Source of the DNA: an uncultured Gammaproteobacteria bacterium
GTDB lineage: Bacteria; Pseudomonadota; Gammaproteobacteria; Enterobacterales; Psychrobiaceae
NCBI GenBank assembly: GCA_937139475.1
Contig: CAKZQF010000123.1
Location: forward strand, 1 to 33,672
Direction: 5' to 3'
Length of the DNA: 33,672 bases
The notes under the pieces: generated by a model
What the model was told of the DNA's origin: nothing
Seen by the model: the letters and a program-made list of their open reading frames with translations, nothing else
Databases searched by the model: none
Program-made: the position numbers and the translations under genes
In this document: positions 1 to 8,575 of the stretch, piece after piece
How positions within the stretch are numbered: the stretch's first letter is position 1
Layout: every line of letters starts with the position of its first letter

Positions 1-291
1 AAAAAACACGATGATGATGTGCTCTACATTGAGGGGCAAGGATACCCCATCAAACGAGTTGATAAACTGAATTTACCGCAAGGATTGGCCATTCAATTTG
101 CGCCTCAAACGCTAGCTGAAAAAAATTGGCCCCATCAATTAACTGTGGCGGTCGTCGATAATGGCGAATTGTTGTACCAGGGGGATATTATTCAGTCACG
201 AGGGCATTTCGGTAACAAAGAGGGGGAATATGCGCTTGAATATTTTATTGAGCAAGCGTTGTTATTTAACCGAATCAGGCCTAATCAATGA
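1..291 (+). CDS. C-terminal part of an unknown protein (5' end outside window)
   Basis: The frame is open from base 1 (first codons read K-K-H-D-D-D-V-L-Y) to a TGA at 289-291, so the true start lies upstream and only about 96 residues are seen. The visible part has alternating hydrophobic and polar stretches, such as LTVAVVDNGELLYQGD, that suggest beta structure. There is no recognisable motif, signal peptide or membrane segment. It faces the add gene tail to tail, and its stop codon abuts an inverted repeat. The family is not recognised. Confidence 0.6.
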   Translation, partial: KKHDDDVLYIEGQGYPIKRVDKLNLPQGLAIQFAPQTLAEKNWPHQLTVAVVDNGELLYQGDIIQSRGHFGNKEGEYALEYFIEQALLFNRIRPNQ

Positions 292-300
292 TTAGGCCTG
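276..300. terminator. Perfect 10-bp inverted repeat between convergent genes
   Basis: The arms caggcctaat (276-285) and attaggcctg (291-300) are exact reverse complements around a 5-base loop. The hairpin overlaps the stop codon of the first gene and lies 10 bp past the stop of the opposing add gene. No clear T-tract follows on either strand, so intrinsic termination is inferred from position and stem quality only. Confidence 0.5.
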
Positions 301-310
301 GGTAAACAAT

Positions 311-1312
311 TTAGCGGTTCTTACACTTATCAATAAGCTGTTGTTTTTCTTTCGCTGAAATATAAGCTTGCTTGAGTCCATTTTCTTGCAAGATTTTAAG
401 TTGCATTGCACTCAGTCCAATTGCTCGGGCTGCATCTGTGTATTCATGGGCTATTTCAATATCACTTACACCGGGATCGTCGGTGTTTAATGACACGAGT
501 AAGCCGTGGTCTAAAAACTGCTTAATCGGATGTTCTTTATAGCTAGCTACGGTACTGGTTTGAATATTACTCGTAGGACAAGACTCGATGCCAATTTGGT
601 GTTTGGCTAGGTAATCCATAAGCTTGGCATCTTCAATAGCTTTAACGCCATGACCAATACGGGTGGCGCCTAACTTCTCTATAGCATACCAAATTGCTTC
701 GCTACCAGCGGCTTCGCCTGCGTGAACCGTGATATTTAATCCACTATCGCGTGCCTGATTGAAGTGGCTCAAAAACAAGTTGCTTGGAAAGCCTAGTTCA
801 TCACCAGCGAGATCGAGTGCAACAAGGTTATCTTTTTGCGTTAACAGTGCCTCTAATTCTATTTGGCAGGCATCAACACCGAAGGTGCGAGAAAGAATGC
901 CGATCATATTCACTTTGACATCATACTGCGCTTGGCCTTGGCGAATGCCTTCCATCACGGCTTCTACAACACCCTGCACAGGGAGGTTATGACTCATGGC
1001 CATATAGCCGGGGCTAAAACGTAACTCGGTATAGTCTAGACCCGCGTTGAAGGCATCTTGAACGTTTTCAAATGCGATACGACGAGCAGAGTCTAGATCG
1101 CCAATCACACCAACCATCCAATCTAATTTTGCTAAAAAGGCAACTAACGAAGGCTCCTTTTCAACGATTTGTACATGGGGTTTTAGGTCTATTAGGTTGT
1201 CAGCAGGTAATGTGACATTAAACTGTCGGCCAAGGTCCAAAATCGTTTCTAGGCGAATATTGCCATCTAAATGGCGATGAATATCGGTGAGGGGAATATT
1301 TTTATTTATCAT
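311..1312 (-). CDS. add: Adenosine deaminase
   Basis: Zinc-dependent hydrolase that deaminates adenosine and deoxyadenosine to inosine and deoxyinosine in cytosolic purine salvage. The 333-residue length equals that of the E. coli enzyme. The amidohydrolase-barrel residues sit where expected: zinc ligands H12 and H14 (HRHLDG), H197 and D278; catalytic E200 in the HAGE motif; H221 and D279 nearby. The CPTSN motif at 245-249 is also present. A GNAT gene ends 23 bp upstream on the same strand, so the two may be cotranscribed. The ATG is preceded by a GGGT-type weak ribosome site. All catalytic residues are present and nothing looks broken. Confidence 0.96.
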   Translation of the reverse strand: MINKNIPLTDIHRHLDGNIRLETILDLGRQFNVTLPADNLIDLKPHVQIVEKEPSLVAFLAKLDWMVGVIGDLDSARRIAFENVQDAFNAGLDYTELRFSPGYMAMSHNLPVQGVVEAVMEGIRQGQAQYDVKVNMIGILSRTFGVDACQIELEALLTQKDNLVALDLAGDELGFPSNLFLSHFNQARDSGLNITVHAGEAAGSEAIWYAIEKLGATRIGHGVKAIEDAKLMDYLAKHQIGIESCPTSNIQTSTVASYKEHPIKQFLDHGLLVSLNTDDPGVSDIEIAHEYTDAARAIGLSAMQLKILQENGLKQAYISAKEKQQLIDKCKNR

Positions 1313-1335
1313 TGTAAGTACCCTTTATCTCTATA

Positions 1336-1767
1336 TTATTCTTTTATCATAGCAACTATTTGGCGACCTTGGTTTATGTACGCTGAAAACCTTTGCGCTA
1401 GCTCACAGGGTAATTGATTTGGGCTTAGCTGTTTAAAGCCTAATTGTTGATAAAAATCCGTGAGATGAGTTAGTGAAAAAGTGTAAATAACGCCATTTGA
1501 CAAGCAGCATTGTTTAACAAGATTAAAAGCGATTCCCTGTTTCCGGTATGCAGGGGCCACGTATACACTCGTGAGTAGTTGAATATTGCCCGGTAGGGGC
1601 GTAATTCGTGTTGCGGCGATAATACTTTGCCGGTCTTTGGCTATCCAAACCGTATCATGGCCTTTTGCCTTTGATTTGGCGTTTTCATTACGATAGAACT
1701 TATTGACCAAAGGGTATTTTATAGGCTCTAGTTGTAAATAATTATAGTTATTGATGTTGATATCCAA
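1336..1767 (-). CDS. GNAT-family N-acetyltransferase, substrate unknown
   Basis: 143-residue cytosolic protein of the GNAT acetyl-CoA-dependent acetyltransferase fold. The diagnostic motif A is visible at residues 68-80 (VYVAPAYRKQGIA), a beta strand followed by the pyrophosphate-binding R/Q-x-x-G-x-A loop. A later FYQQLGF stretch is the usual GNAT strand-6/7 region. The substrate cannot be deduced. It lies 17 bp after the end of the diguanylate cyclase gene and 23 bp before add on the same strand, so a three-gene transcript is possible. Confidence 0.85.
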   Translation of the reverse strand: MDININNYNYLQLEPIKYPLVNKFYRNENAKSKAKGHDTVWIAKDRQSIIAATRITPLPGNIQLLTSVYVAPAYRKQGIAFNLVKQCCLSNGVIYTFSLTHLTDFYQQLGFKQLSPNQLPCELAQRFSAYINQGRQIVAMIKE

Positions 1768-1784
1768 ACAATGAAGCGCGTCGT

Positions 1785-3080
1785 TTATATTATAATAATG
1801 CGATTGCGTCCGCTATTCTTGGCTTGATACAGCGCTTTGTCTACTTCTATAAGCGGCTTTTCGACGGACTCTCCGTCTAAGTCAACCATGGTGACTCCGG
1901 CACTAATAGTGATAGATATATGCTGGCCGTCTGGTGCCAACACCCGCATTGCCTCTAACTGCTCTCTTAGTTTATTGGCTGCAGCTTTTGTTTGCTCTAA
2001 TGTATTACCTGGCAACAAAACTGCAAACTCTTCACCACCGAGCCTAGCGACTAGATCACTTGAGCGTACATGACTTGTGCAACATTTAGCTAGCTCAATG
2101 AGTACCTTGTCCCCGATAGCATGGCCATACTTATCGTTTATTCTTTTGAAAAAATCTATGTCGAAGAAAATTAACCCCAATGACAATTTGGTACGGCAGG
2201 CCCGCTTGAACTCTTCATTAATCACTCGCATAAACTCACGCCTATTGGCTAATTGAGTTAAATCGTCGGTGGCCGCTTTATACTCGTAATCTTTTTTAAG
2301 GTAACTTAACTCAGTGATGTCATTTGAAAAACCAATGAAAGATTTAACCTTGCCTGAGCTGTCTTTAATTGGCACCTTGGTCGACCAATAGTATTTGACC
2401 TCGCCACTGTTGAGGATAACTTTTTCTTCTCCTGATACTTTCTCTCCAGTTTTTAATAACTGCTGATCCAAGATATTAAGGCTGGCAGCAGTTTCTGGTG
2501 GCATAAATTCGCAGATTAGCTTGCCAACGGCTGCCTCTTGAGTTGTGCCAAATATGTCAGCAGTATTCTTATTAATAAAACGAAAGCGACAATCTTTATC
2601 CTTCATGTATATGGAAGCTTCGGCATTTTCTAATACCGTTGTTAATAATTGTTGTTTTTCATCAAGTTGTATTTGGGCAAGCCGTTGCATCGTGATATCT
2701 GTTGATATACCACTTAAGCCGATGATGGTGCCGTGCTGGTCGTAAAGCGGTTTTTTAACTGTCCAGTAATAGCGTTTTTCGCCAGTCTCTTTGATGACAT
2801 TTACTTCCTCTTCCTCAATGGTCACCCCTTGCTCCACCACCTTTCGGTCGTTTATCGCAAGTTGATCACAGTGCTCTAAGAAAAAGAAATCATCATCTTT
2901 ATGGCCGATAATGTTTTTAGGCGGTAAACGAAATAGTTGAGCAACTAAGTCGTTAACGTAGGTGTATCGATAATTGAGATCCTTCATGAAGATGTAAGCA
3001 CCGAGACTATTGAGAACTTGCTGGTGCAAAGATAACTCTTGTAAGGAGGTGTTTAATTGCTGATCTAGTGCCAGGTTCAT
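1785..3080 (-). CDS. PAS-PAS-GGDEF diguanylate cyclase
   Basis: 431-residue predicted cytosolic sensor that makes cyclic di-GMP from two GTP. Two PAS domains (about residues 20-130 and 145-256) each end in a PAC-like segment (GLSGISTDIT and SFIGFSNDIT). The GGDEF domain spans about 265-431. The active-site signature is GGEEF at 348-352, with metal-binding aspartates in FDIDFFK near 308. An RxxD inhibitory I-site (R339, D342) stands five residues before it, so product inhibition is probably intact. No transmembrane helix or signal peptide is seen, so the signal is presumably a cytosolic ligand or redox cue read by the PAS domains. Heme or flavin binding cannot be judged. Confidence 0.93.
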   Translation of the reverse strand: MNLALDQQLNTSLQELSLHQQVLNSLGAYIFMKDLNYRYTYVNDLVAQLFRLPPKNIIGHKDDDFFFLEHCDQLAINDRKVVEQGVTIEEEEVNVIKETGEKRYYWTVKKPLYDQHGTIIGLSGISTDITMQRLAQIQLDEKQQLLTTVLENAEASIYMKDKDCRFRFINKNTADIFGTTQEAAVGKLICEFMPPETAASLNILDQQLLKTGEKVSGEEKVILNSGEVKYYWSTKVPIKDSSGKVKSFIGFSNDITELSYLKKDYEYKAATDDLTQLANRREFMRVINEEFKRACRTKLSLGLIFFDIDFFKRINDKYGHAIGDKVLIELAKCCTSHVRSSDLVARLGGEEFAVLLPGNTLEQTKAAANKLREQLEAMRVLAPDGQHISITISAGVTMVDLDGESVEKPLIEVDKALYQAKNSGRNRIIII

Positions 3081-3160
3081 TGTAAATCCATTTACATTAA
3101 CTATTTTAGCTAACTAATATGGATAAAAAACAACCAACTTACAAGTGTTAATAAAAATGG

Positions 3161-4510
3161 TTAGCGCATTGTGACAAACTCTTCGCCCGATGTCGGATGA
3201 ATTGCCACCGTGCGATCAAAATCTGCCTTTGTTGCGCCCATTTTTATTGCTACAGCAAAGCCTTGGATAATTTCATCACAGTTAAAACCGATGCAGTGCA
3301 GGCCAACCACTTTTTCACTCTCACCGGCACAGACTAGCTTCATGCGTGTTGGTTGCCTGTGCTGAGTTACTGCGCTATACATCGCAGTGAATTCAGAGGT
3401 ATAAACTTTTACGTTTTCTTCACCAAATTGCTCATTGGCATCGGTTTCACTAAGACCAATAGTACCGATAGGAGGGTGGCTAAACACGACAGTAGCGATG
3501 TCGGTGTAATCTAAATGTGCGTCATCTTGGCCGTTAAATAGGCGCTCTGCCAAGTGACGGCCAGCTGCGACTGCAACAGGGGTTAACTCGACTTTTCCCG
3601 TGACATCACCTAGGGCATAAATACCATCAACATTAGTATTTTCATATTTGTCAGATGGAATGTAGCCACGCTCGTCAGTTGCTACGCCGGCTGCTGTTAA
3701 GTTTAAGGACTCGGTTACAGGTGAGCGTCCAATCGCCCACACTAGACAGTCAACATCTATCGTATTACCATTTTCTAACTCTAGAGTAAGTGAGCCATCA
3801 CTATGCTTAGTTACCTTTCTTGGTATGCTATTAGTATGGAGTGTTGGCCCTTCCTTATCCATTATCTCAACTAACGTATCACTCAGTATTGGATCAAAGG
3901 TTCGTAGCGGTTTGGCTTTTCTAACAACCAAGTGGGTCTGGCTACCTAGCGCGTGCATCACACCTGCTAACTCCACTGCAATGTATCCTGCACCAACTAC
4001 CGCAACGCGCTTAGGCTGCTGTGTTAGTTCAAAGAATCCATTGGAGTCGATACCAAATTCTGCGCCCGGGATATTGGGAAAGGTTGGTTTGCCGCCAACC
4101 GCAATCGTAATGTGTTTTGCGCGGTATTGCTTGCCATTTACTTCAACGGTATTTTTATCTATAAAAGTTGCGTAGCCATTTATCACCGTCACATTATTGT
4201 TTCCTAAAACACGATCATATGATTGATGGATACGGCCGATGTAAGCTTGGCGTTCTTTGACTAATTGCGACCAGTTAAAGCCCGTTTGGGTGAATTCAAA
4301 ACCATAGTCTGGTGCATAGTGAAAAGCTTCGGCAATATGCCCTGCATACCACATCACTTTTTTAGGTACGCAGCCAACGTTGACACAGGTTCCACCTAAA
4401 TCTTTTGCTTCGATGATGGCACATTTAGCGCCGCGCATAGAGGCTCTATTAGCACTTGCGATACCGCCACTGCCGCCACCGATGGCGATGTAGTCAAATT
4501 CTTCGATCAT
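3161..4510 (-). CDS. gorA: Glutathione-disulfide reductase
   Basis: FAD- and NADPH-dependent flavoenzyme that reduces oxidised glutathione in the cytosol. Its 449 residues compare with about 450 in E. coli. The FAD-binding GGGSGG lies at 11-16. The redox-active disulfide is C42-x4-C47 ([13 protein letters not shown]). The second dinucleotide fold is [12 protein letters not shown] near 171-182. R197 and R203 (VRKAKPLR) match the arginines that select NADPH in the E. coli enzyme. The C-terminal HPTSGEE carries the His-Glu pair that protonates the thiolate, contributed across the dimer. The gene is transcribed away from prlC, and the two share a 178-bp promoter region. Confidence 0.96.
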   Translation of the reverse strand: MIEEFDYIAIGGGSGGIASANRASMRGAKCAIIEAKDLGGTCVNVGCVPKKVMWYAGHIAEAFHYAPDYGFEFTQTGFNWSQLVKERQAYIGRIHQSYDRVLGNNNVTVINGYATFIDKNTVEVNGKQYRAKHITIAVGGKPTFPNIPGAEFGIDSNGFFELTQQPKRVAVVGAGYIAVELAGVMHALGSQTHLVVRKAKPLRTFDPILSDTLVEIMDKEGPTLHTNSIPRKVTKHSDGSLTLELENGNTIDVDCLVWAIGRSPVTESLNLTAAGVATDERGYIPSDKYENTNVDGIYALGDVTGKVELTPVAVAAGRHLAERLFNGQDDAHLDYTDIATVVFSHPPIGTIGLSETDANEQFGEENVKVYTSEFTAMYSAVTQHRQPTRMKLVCAGESEKVVGLHCIGFNCDEIIQGFAVAIKMGATKADFDRTVAIHPTSGEEFVTMR

Positions 4511-4624
4511 GTGAAATTCCTAATGTTTTATTGGCTTATTGATTTTAAGTACAGTCTAACAGGCATAAGATAGATAATTAATGCGTTTTATTCTATCGCT
4601 TCTATTGATAAAACCGATTGAGTG

Positions 4625-4651
4625 CTTGAAATATCATGAAAACACCCCAAT
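4625..4651 (+). promoter_or_regulatory. Sigma-32 (heat shock) type promoter before prlC
   Basis: CTTGAAA (4625-4631) is followed after 13 bp by CCCCAAT (4645-4651), close to the RpoH consensus CTTGAAA-N13-CCCCATnT. It lies about 38 bp before the prlC start codon, leaving a short leader that contains a GGA ribosome site. In Salmonella the orthologous opdA operon is known to be heat-shock regulated, which supports the reading. Confidence 0.75.
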
Positions 4652-4688
4652 CTCTCTAATTAAGACAAAATAACCTACGGAATGCTAA

Positions 4689-6761
4689 ATGACCACAACT
4701 AATCAATCTGCCGACCTACAACATAATCCATTATTTATGATGACCGGGCTTCCGCCGTTTGCTCAGATCAAACCAGAGCATATCGAGCCTGCAGTCAAAG
4801 CTGCCATTGAGTTGTGTCGTGAAAACATTGAACGGGTGTTAGCTAATGATGCGCCATTTACCTGGGACAATCTCGTTGCTCCTTTGGAGGAGTCTGACGA
4901 CAAGCTTGGTCGCATTTGGTCACCGGTGGGTCATTTAAATGGCGTACTCAATAGCGACGAACTGCGTGTTGCTTATGAAGCTTGCTTACCAATGCTAAGT
5001 GAATACAGTACTTGGGTAGGTCAACACAAACCTTTATTTGAAGCTTATCAGCAAGTGGCTGATAGCGCTGAGTTTGCTAACTTGAGTTCGGTGCAGCAAA
5101 AGGTTATTAATGATGCATTACGCGATTTTAAATTATCGGGTATTGCATTAGGTGAACAAGATCAAAAACGCTATGGCGAAATTAGTATGCGTTTATCGGA
5201 GTTAGGTTCTAAATTTAGCAATAACGTGCTTGATGCAACCAGCGGTTGGACAAAATTAGTCACAGATGAAAATGAATTGGCTGGCTTACCGCAAAGCGCC
5301 ATCGATGCGGCGAAAGCTGCTGCAGCTGAAAAAGAGCTGCAAGGATATTTGTTTACGCTTGATATACCAAGTTACCTGCCAGTACTAACTTACTGTGACA
5401 ACGCCAAGCTTAGAGAAGAAATGTACGTGGCGTTTACTACGCGCGCATCTGATCAAGGCCCTAATGCAGGCGAATGGGATAACAGTGAAGTGATTAACGA
5501 AACGGTAGCGTTGCGCCACGAGCTGGCTAATCTACTTGGTTTCGATAGCTTTGCGGATAAATCTCTCGCTACAAAAATGGCAGAAGAACCTAAGCAAGTG
5601 ATTAGCTTTTTGGAAGACTTGGCTGCTAAATCCAAGCCGCAAGCTGAGCGTGATTTGGCTCAGCTTCGTGCCTTTGCCCAAGATAACTACCAGGCACAAG
5701 ATCTGCAGGCTTGGGACTTACCTTATTACGGCGAGAAATTAAAACAGCATACCTACGCCATTTCAGATGAAGAGCTACGTCCTTACTTCCCGGAAGATAA
5801 AGCGGTTAATGGGTTGTTTGAAGTGGTATCCCGCCTATATGGACTGACTATAACCGAACAGCATAATATTCAAACCTGGCATGATGACGTACGTTTCTTT
5901 GTCATTAGCGACGTTAATGGACAGCACCGTGGTGCGTTTTATCTTGATTTGTATGCTCGCGCCCATAAACGTGGTGGGGCATGGATGGATGACTGTTTGG
6001 CGCGCCGTAAAACACTCTCAGGTGATTTACAAAATCCTGTGGCTTACTTGACTTGTAACTTTAATAAGCCTGTTGGTGACAAACCCGCATTATTTACTCA
6101 CGATGAAGTGGTTACCCTATTCCATGAGTTTGGCCATGGTTTACATCACATGCTAACCAAGATCGATATTGGTGCGGTCTCTGGTATTAATGGTGTACCG
6201 TGGGATGCGGTTGAGCTTCCGAGTCAGTTCTTAGAAAACTGGTGTTGGCAGGAAGAGGCACTAGCATTTATTTCAGGCCACTATGAAACTGGTGAGCCAC
6301 TGCCAAAGGATATGTTAGATAAGCTGCTTGCAGCGCGTAACTATCACAGCGCGATGCAAATGCTGCGTCAGCTGGAATTCTCACTGTTTGACTTTAGATT
6401 GCATCTTGAGTTTGATCCAGCCGTTGGTGCAAAGGTAAGTGAAACCCTTGATCAAGTACGTCAGCAATACAGTGTCGTTATCCCCCCTGCGTTTAATCGC
6501 TTTCAGCACGGTTTTTCACATATCTTTGCTGGTGGCTATGCGGCTGGTTATTACAGCTACAAGTGGGCAGAAGTATTGTCGGCTGACGCGTTTTCTAAAT
6601 TTGAACAAGAGGGTATTTTTAATCGCGATACTGGTTTGTCTTTCCTACAGAACATACTTGAAATGGGTGGCTCAAAAGAGCCGATGGAGTTATTTAAAGG
6701 CTTTATGGGGCGCGAACCACAAGTTGATGCACTGCTACGCCACAGCGGAATCGAAGCATGA
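4689..6761 (+). CDS. prlC: Oligopeptidase A (M3 metallopeptidase)
   Basis: Cytosolic zinc endopeptidase that degrades short peptides and cleaved signal peptides. At 690 residues it is slightly longer than E. coli OpdA (about 680). The zinc-binding HEFGH is at 479-483, with catalytic E480. The third ligand is most likely E509 in the VELPSQFLENW motif shared by M3 enzymes. C-terminal Tyr/His-rich segments (FSHIFAGGYAAGYYSYKWAE) line the family's active site. The ATG at 4689 follows ACGGA at good spacing. The stop codon overlaps the start of the next gene (ATGA), implying translational coupling. A sigma-32-like promoter precedes it. Confidence 0.97.
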   Translation: MTTTNQSADLQHNPLFMMTGLPPFAQIKPEHIEPAVKAAIELCRENIERVLANDAPFTWDNLVAPLEESDDKLGRIWSPVGHLNGVLNSDELRVAYEACLPMLSEYSTWVGQHKPLFEAYQQVADSAEFANLSSVQQKVINDALRDFKLSGIALGEQDQKRYGEISMRLSELGSKFSNNVLDATSGWTKLVTDENELAGLPQSAIDAAKAAAAEKELQGYLFTLDIPSYLPVLTYCDNAKLREEMYVAFTTRASDQGPNAGEWDNSEVINETVALRHELANLLGFDSFADKSLATKMAEEPKQVISFLEDLAAKSKPQAERDLAQLRAFAQDNYQAQDLQAWDLPYYGEKLKQHTYAISDEELRPYFPEDKAVNGLFEVVSRLYGLTITEQHNIQTWHDDVRFFVISDVNGQHRGAFYLDLYARAHKRGGAWMDDCLARRKTLSGDLQNPVAYLTCNFNKPVGDKPALFTHDEVVTLFHEFGHGLHHMLTKIDIGAVSGINGVPWDAVELPSQFLENWCWQEEALAFISGHYETGEPLPKDMLDKLLAARNYHSAMQMLRQLEFSLFDFRLHLEFDPAVGAKVSETLDQVRQQYSVVIPPAFNRFQHGFSHIFAGGYAAGYYSYKWAEVLSADAFSKFEQEGIFNRDTGLSFLQNILEMGGSKEPMELFKGFMGREPQVDALLRHSGIEA

Positions 6762-7477
6762 GTAAAGTGGAAACTAAGCCCCGTCACGAAAAGTTTGCCG
6801 CGGTCTTAGCGCGTGCGGCTGAACGCAAAGGTGGCGAGGCGGCACTCGCCGCGCTTGTTGATAAACCATTGTCCAAAGAGCAGATTAGTGCTTATAGCAA
6901 TGATCGGGTGCTGTCACAAATGACCAAGTCAGTGTTTAAGTCTGGCTTTGTCTGGCGGGTGGTTGAAAACAAATGGGATAGCTTTGAAGAGCATTTTTTT
7001 GAGTTTGAGATTGAAAAGATCTTAATGATGCCCGATGAAATGTTAGAGCGAAAAGCGACTGATCCTAAGATTATTCGCAATCTAAAAAAAGTGTTTACTA
7101 TTCGTGATAATGCGCAAATGATTGCTAATCTTGAACGCGAGCATGGTCCTATTGGCGAGTTCATTGCTAATTGGCCAGAAGATGACATTATCGGCTTGTG
7201 TGCGTTATTGAAGAAACAAGGTAATCGTCTTGGCGGTAATACCGGCATCAATGTACTACGCGGCTTGGGCAAGGACACCTTTAGGCTATCGAGTGATGTC
7301 GAAGCCTATATGCGCAGCAGAGACATAGTGACTGGTGGCCTACAAACGAAAACCAGCCTAAATGCGATTCAAAACCAATTTAACTTATGGCGACAGGAAA
7401 CCGGCTTGTCGTTGACAGAGTTAAGCATGATATTAGCCTATAGCTGTGGTGATAATCGCGTAGGCTTTGCTAGTTAA
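6758..7477 (+). CDS. Tag/HhH-type DNA glycosylase homologue
   Basis: 239-residue cytosolic protein related to DNA-3-methyladenine glycosylase I. Residues 61-125 follow Tag closely: SGFVWRVVENKWDSFEEHF, then DPKIIRNLKKVFTIRDNAQMI, corresponding to Tag's AGLSWITVLKKRE and IIRHRGKIQAIIGNA regions. A helix-hairpin-helix-like stretch (GNRLGGNTGINVLRGLGKD, about 155-173) is followed by D180, where HhH-GPD glycosylases carry their catalytic Asp. It lacks the N-terminal Cys and the C-terminal His-x3-Cys of the Tag zinc site, and the position of Tag's E38 is S58 by my alignment. It starts inside the prlC stop codon (ATGA), so it is probably made with PrlC. Activity on methylated bases is unproven. Confidence 0.75.
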   Translation: MSKVETKPRHEKFAAVLARAAERKGGEAALAALVDKPLSKEQISAYSNDRVLSQMTKSVFKSGFVWRVVENKWDSFEEHFFEFEIEKILMMPDEMLERKATDPKIIRNLKKVFTIRDNAQMIANLEREHGPIGEFIANWPEDDIIGLCALLKKQGNRLGGNTGINVLRGLGKDTFRLSSDVEAYMRSRDIVTGGLQTKTSLNAIQNQFNLWRQETGLSLTELSMILAYSCGDNRVGFAS

Positions 7478-7496
7478 CTAATTAGGAATGCTCAAA

Positions 7497-7874
7497 ATGA
7501 TTAAGTTTTTTCGCTGTGTTGGTCTATTTCTTCTAGCGATGGTTTTACCAGCAACCGCCTCGGCTAGTTCTGCTATTGAAGGTGTTTGGCAACATAGTGA
7601 AAAACCAGCATGGCTCAAAATTCAGTTTGAAAAAGGAGAAGGTGTCGCCAGCGTTTATCGTCATGACAATAATCAGCACGCTAAAGGGCTTATTGTGCTT
7701 AAAAACATCGCTGCGCAGTCAAACTCCACAACGCAATGGCGTGGTAAAATGTACGCTGCGCATTTGAATGGCTTTATTGATGCAAATTTGGTTCTTATCG
7801 AGCCAAATCAATTAGAAATCACCATGATTAACGGCTCGGATATTGAAATTTTACAGTTGATACGTGAAAAATAG
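7497..7874 (+). CDS. Small exported protein of unknown function
   Basis: About 125 residues with an N-terminal signal peptide (K-F-F-R-C then a hydrophobic core, predicted cleavage after ASA near residue 23-24) and no other membrane segment, so probably periplasmic. The mature part begins IEGVWQHSEKPAWLKIQF and has a later WRGKMYAAHLNGF segment, vaguely like DUF2147 or lipocalin-like small beta proteins. I do not assign a family. The ATG at 7497 is preferred over 7488 because AGGA at 7484-7487 lies 9 bp before 7497 but touches 7488. The gene's end is part of a 23-bp-period tandem duplication. Confidence 0.7.
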   Translation: MIKFFRCVGLFLLAMVLPATASASSAIEGVWQHSEKPAWLKIQFEKGEGVASVYRHDNNQHAKGLIVLKNIAAQSNSTTQWRGKMYAAHLNGFIDANLVLIEPNQLEITMINGSDIEILQLIREK

Positions 7875-7896
7875 TACAGTTGATACGTGAAAAATA
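7852..7896. repeat. 23-bp-period tandem duplication across a stop codon
   Basis: Bases 7852-7873 and 7875-7896 are identical 22-bp copies (beginning tacagttgat) separated by one G. The first copy contains the last codons of the upstream gene, and its stop TAG begins inside the copy (7872-7874). The second copy is noncoding and sits 6 bp from the end of the opposing gene. This looks like a recent slip or duplication event. Confidence 0.9.
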
Positions 7897-7902
7897 CCTG
7901 GG

Positions 7903-8445
7903 CTATCTAATAATTAGCTTAGGCAACCAGCGGTGCTTCAATTCCATTTCTTCTCGATCACTGTCGGTGATAGGCGGTGTTGTCATATCTTCTGGTGGTG
8001 CTGCTAGCTGGTTGAGATCTACCGCTTGTGCCACCCCCACAATTTCATTGCCCTTAATCGAAAAATGGTAATAAATACCGTTGTAAAAATTCGCGCCAAA
8101 CTCAGATTTTTTCTTATACATAAACAATAAATCATGCGACAACCAACGCAGGTCTTGTTGACTAACAATGCGTGGATTTTCGTAAGGGTATGGCAAATGG
8201 CACCACAACTCAGCGCCTTCCAAGCATTTCATTTCTTTCATCGACAAAAAGAAATCTTTAAATAGATTGTGGTCAATATTGATTTGGTAGCTTATTTTCT
8301 TCTTCTTGGTGAAAAAATCGATAGTCCCAATTGGTATTTCCTTTCCCTGGAACTCGACTAAACTTATTGCCTTCTTACCCTGCAAGGCATCATTGGCAAT
8401 AACCTGCGTAGTAAAAAACAACAGTAGTATTACTGCTCTAAGCAT
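7903..8445 (-). CDS. Exported protein of unknown function
   Basis: 180 residues with a clear signal peptide (MLRAVILLLFFTTQVIAN, cleavage probably after IAN or IA), so periplasmic or secreted. The mature part is lysine-rich early (DFFTKKKKISYQI), then has two cysteines in KCLEGAELWCHLPYP that could form a disulfide, and a YNGIYYHFSIKGNEIVGVA beta-like stretch. The C-terminus is charged. No enzyme motif is recognised. It converges with the small exported gene at 7497 and is divergent from rsmJ, with 130 bp between starts. AGGTCG-type sequence before the ATG serves as ribosome site. Confidence 0.7.
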   Translation of the reverse strand: MLRAVILLLFFTTQVIANDALQGKKAISLVEFQGKEIPIGTIDFFTKKKKISYQINIDHNLFKDFFLSMKEMKCLEGAELWCHLPYPYENPRIVSQQDLRWLSHDLLFMYKKKSEFGANFYNGIYYHFSIKGNEIVGVAQAVDLNQLAAPPEDMTTPPITDSDREEMELKHRWLPKLIIR

Positions 8446-8575
8446 AAGTAACGACCTCCAGATCTAAGTTCATTGTTACCTTGAAATATAAATCCTTTCT
8501 TGTCTATGACACTTAAGATGGAATTACCAGCATTAGCTGATAAAATGCGGGTAATTATACCGTTATGAGTCGACT

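Noticed and set aside
6439..6765. 108-codon plus-strand frame inside prlC
   Set aside because: It lies wholly within the conserved C-terminal part of prlC in another frame, and its product has no recognisable features.
7880..8071. 63-codon plus-strand frame starting in the second duplication copy
   Set aside because: It is antisense to the exported-protein gene and is best explained as the readthrough frame displaced by the tandem duplication.
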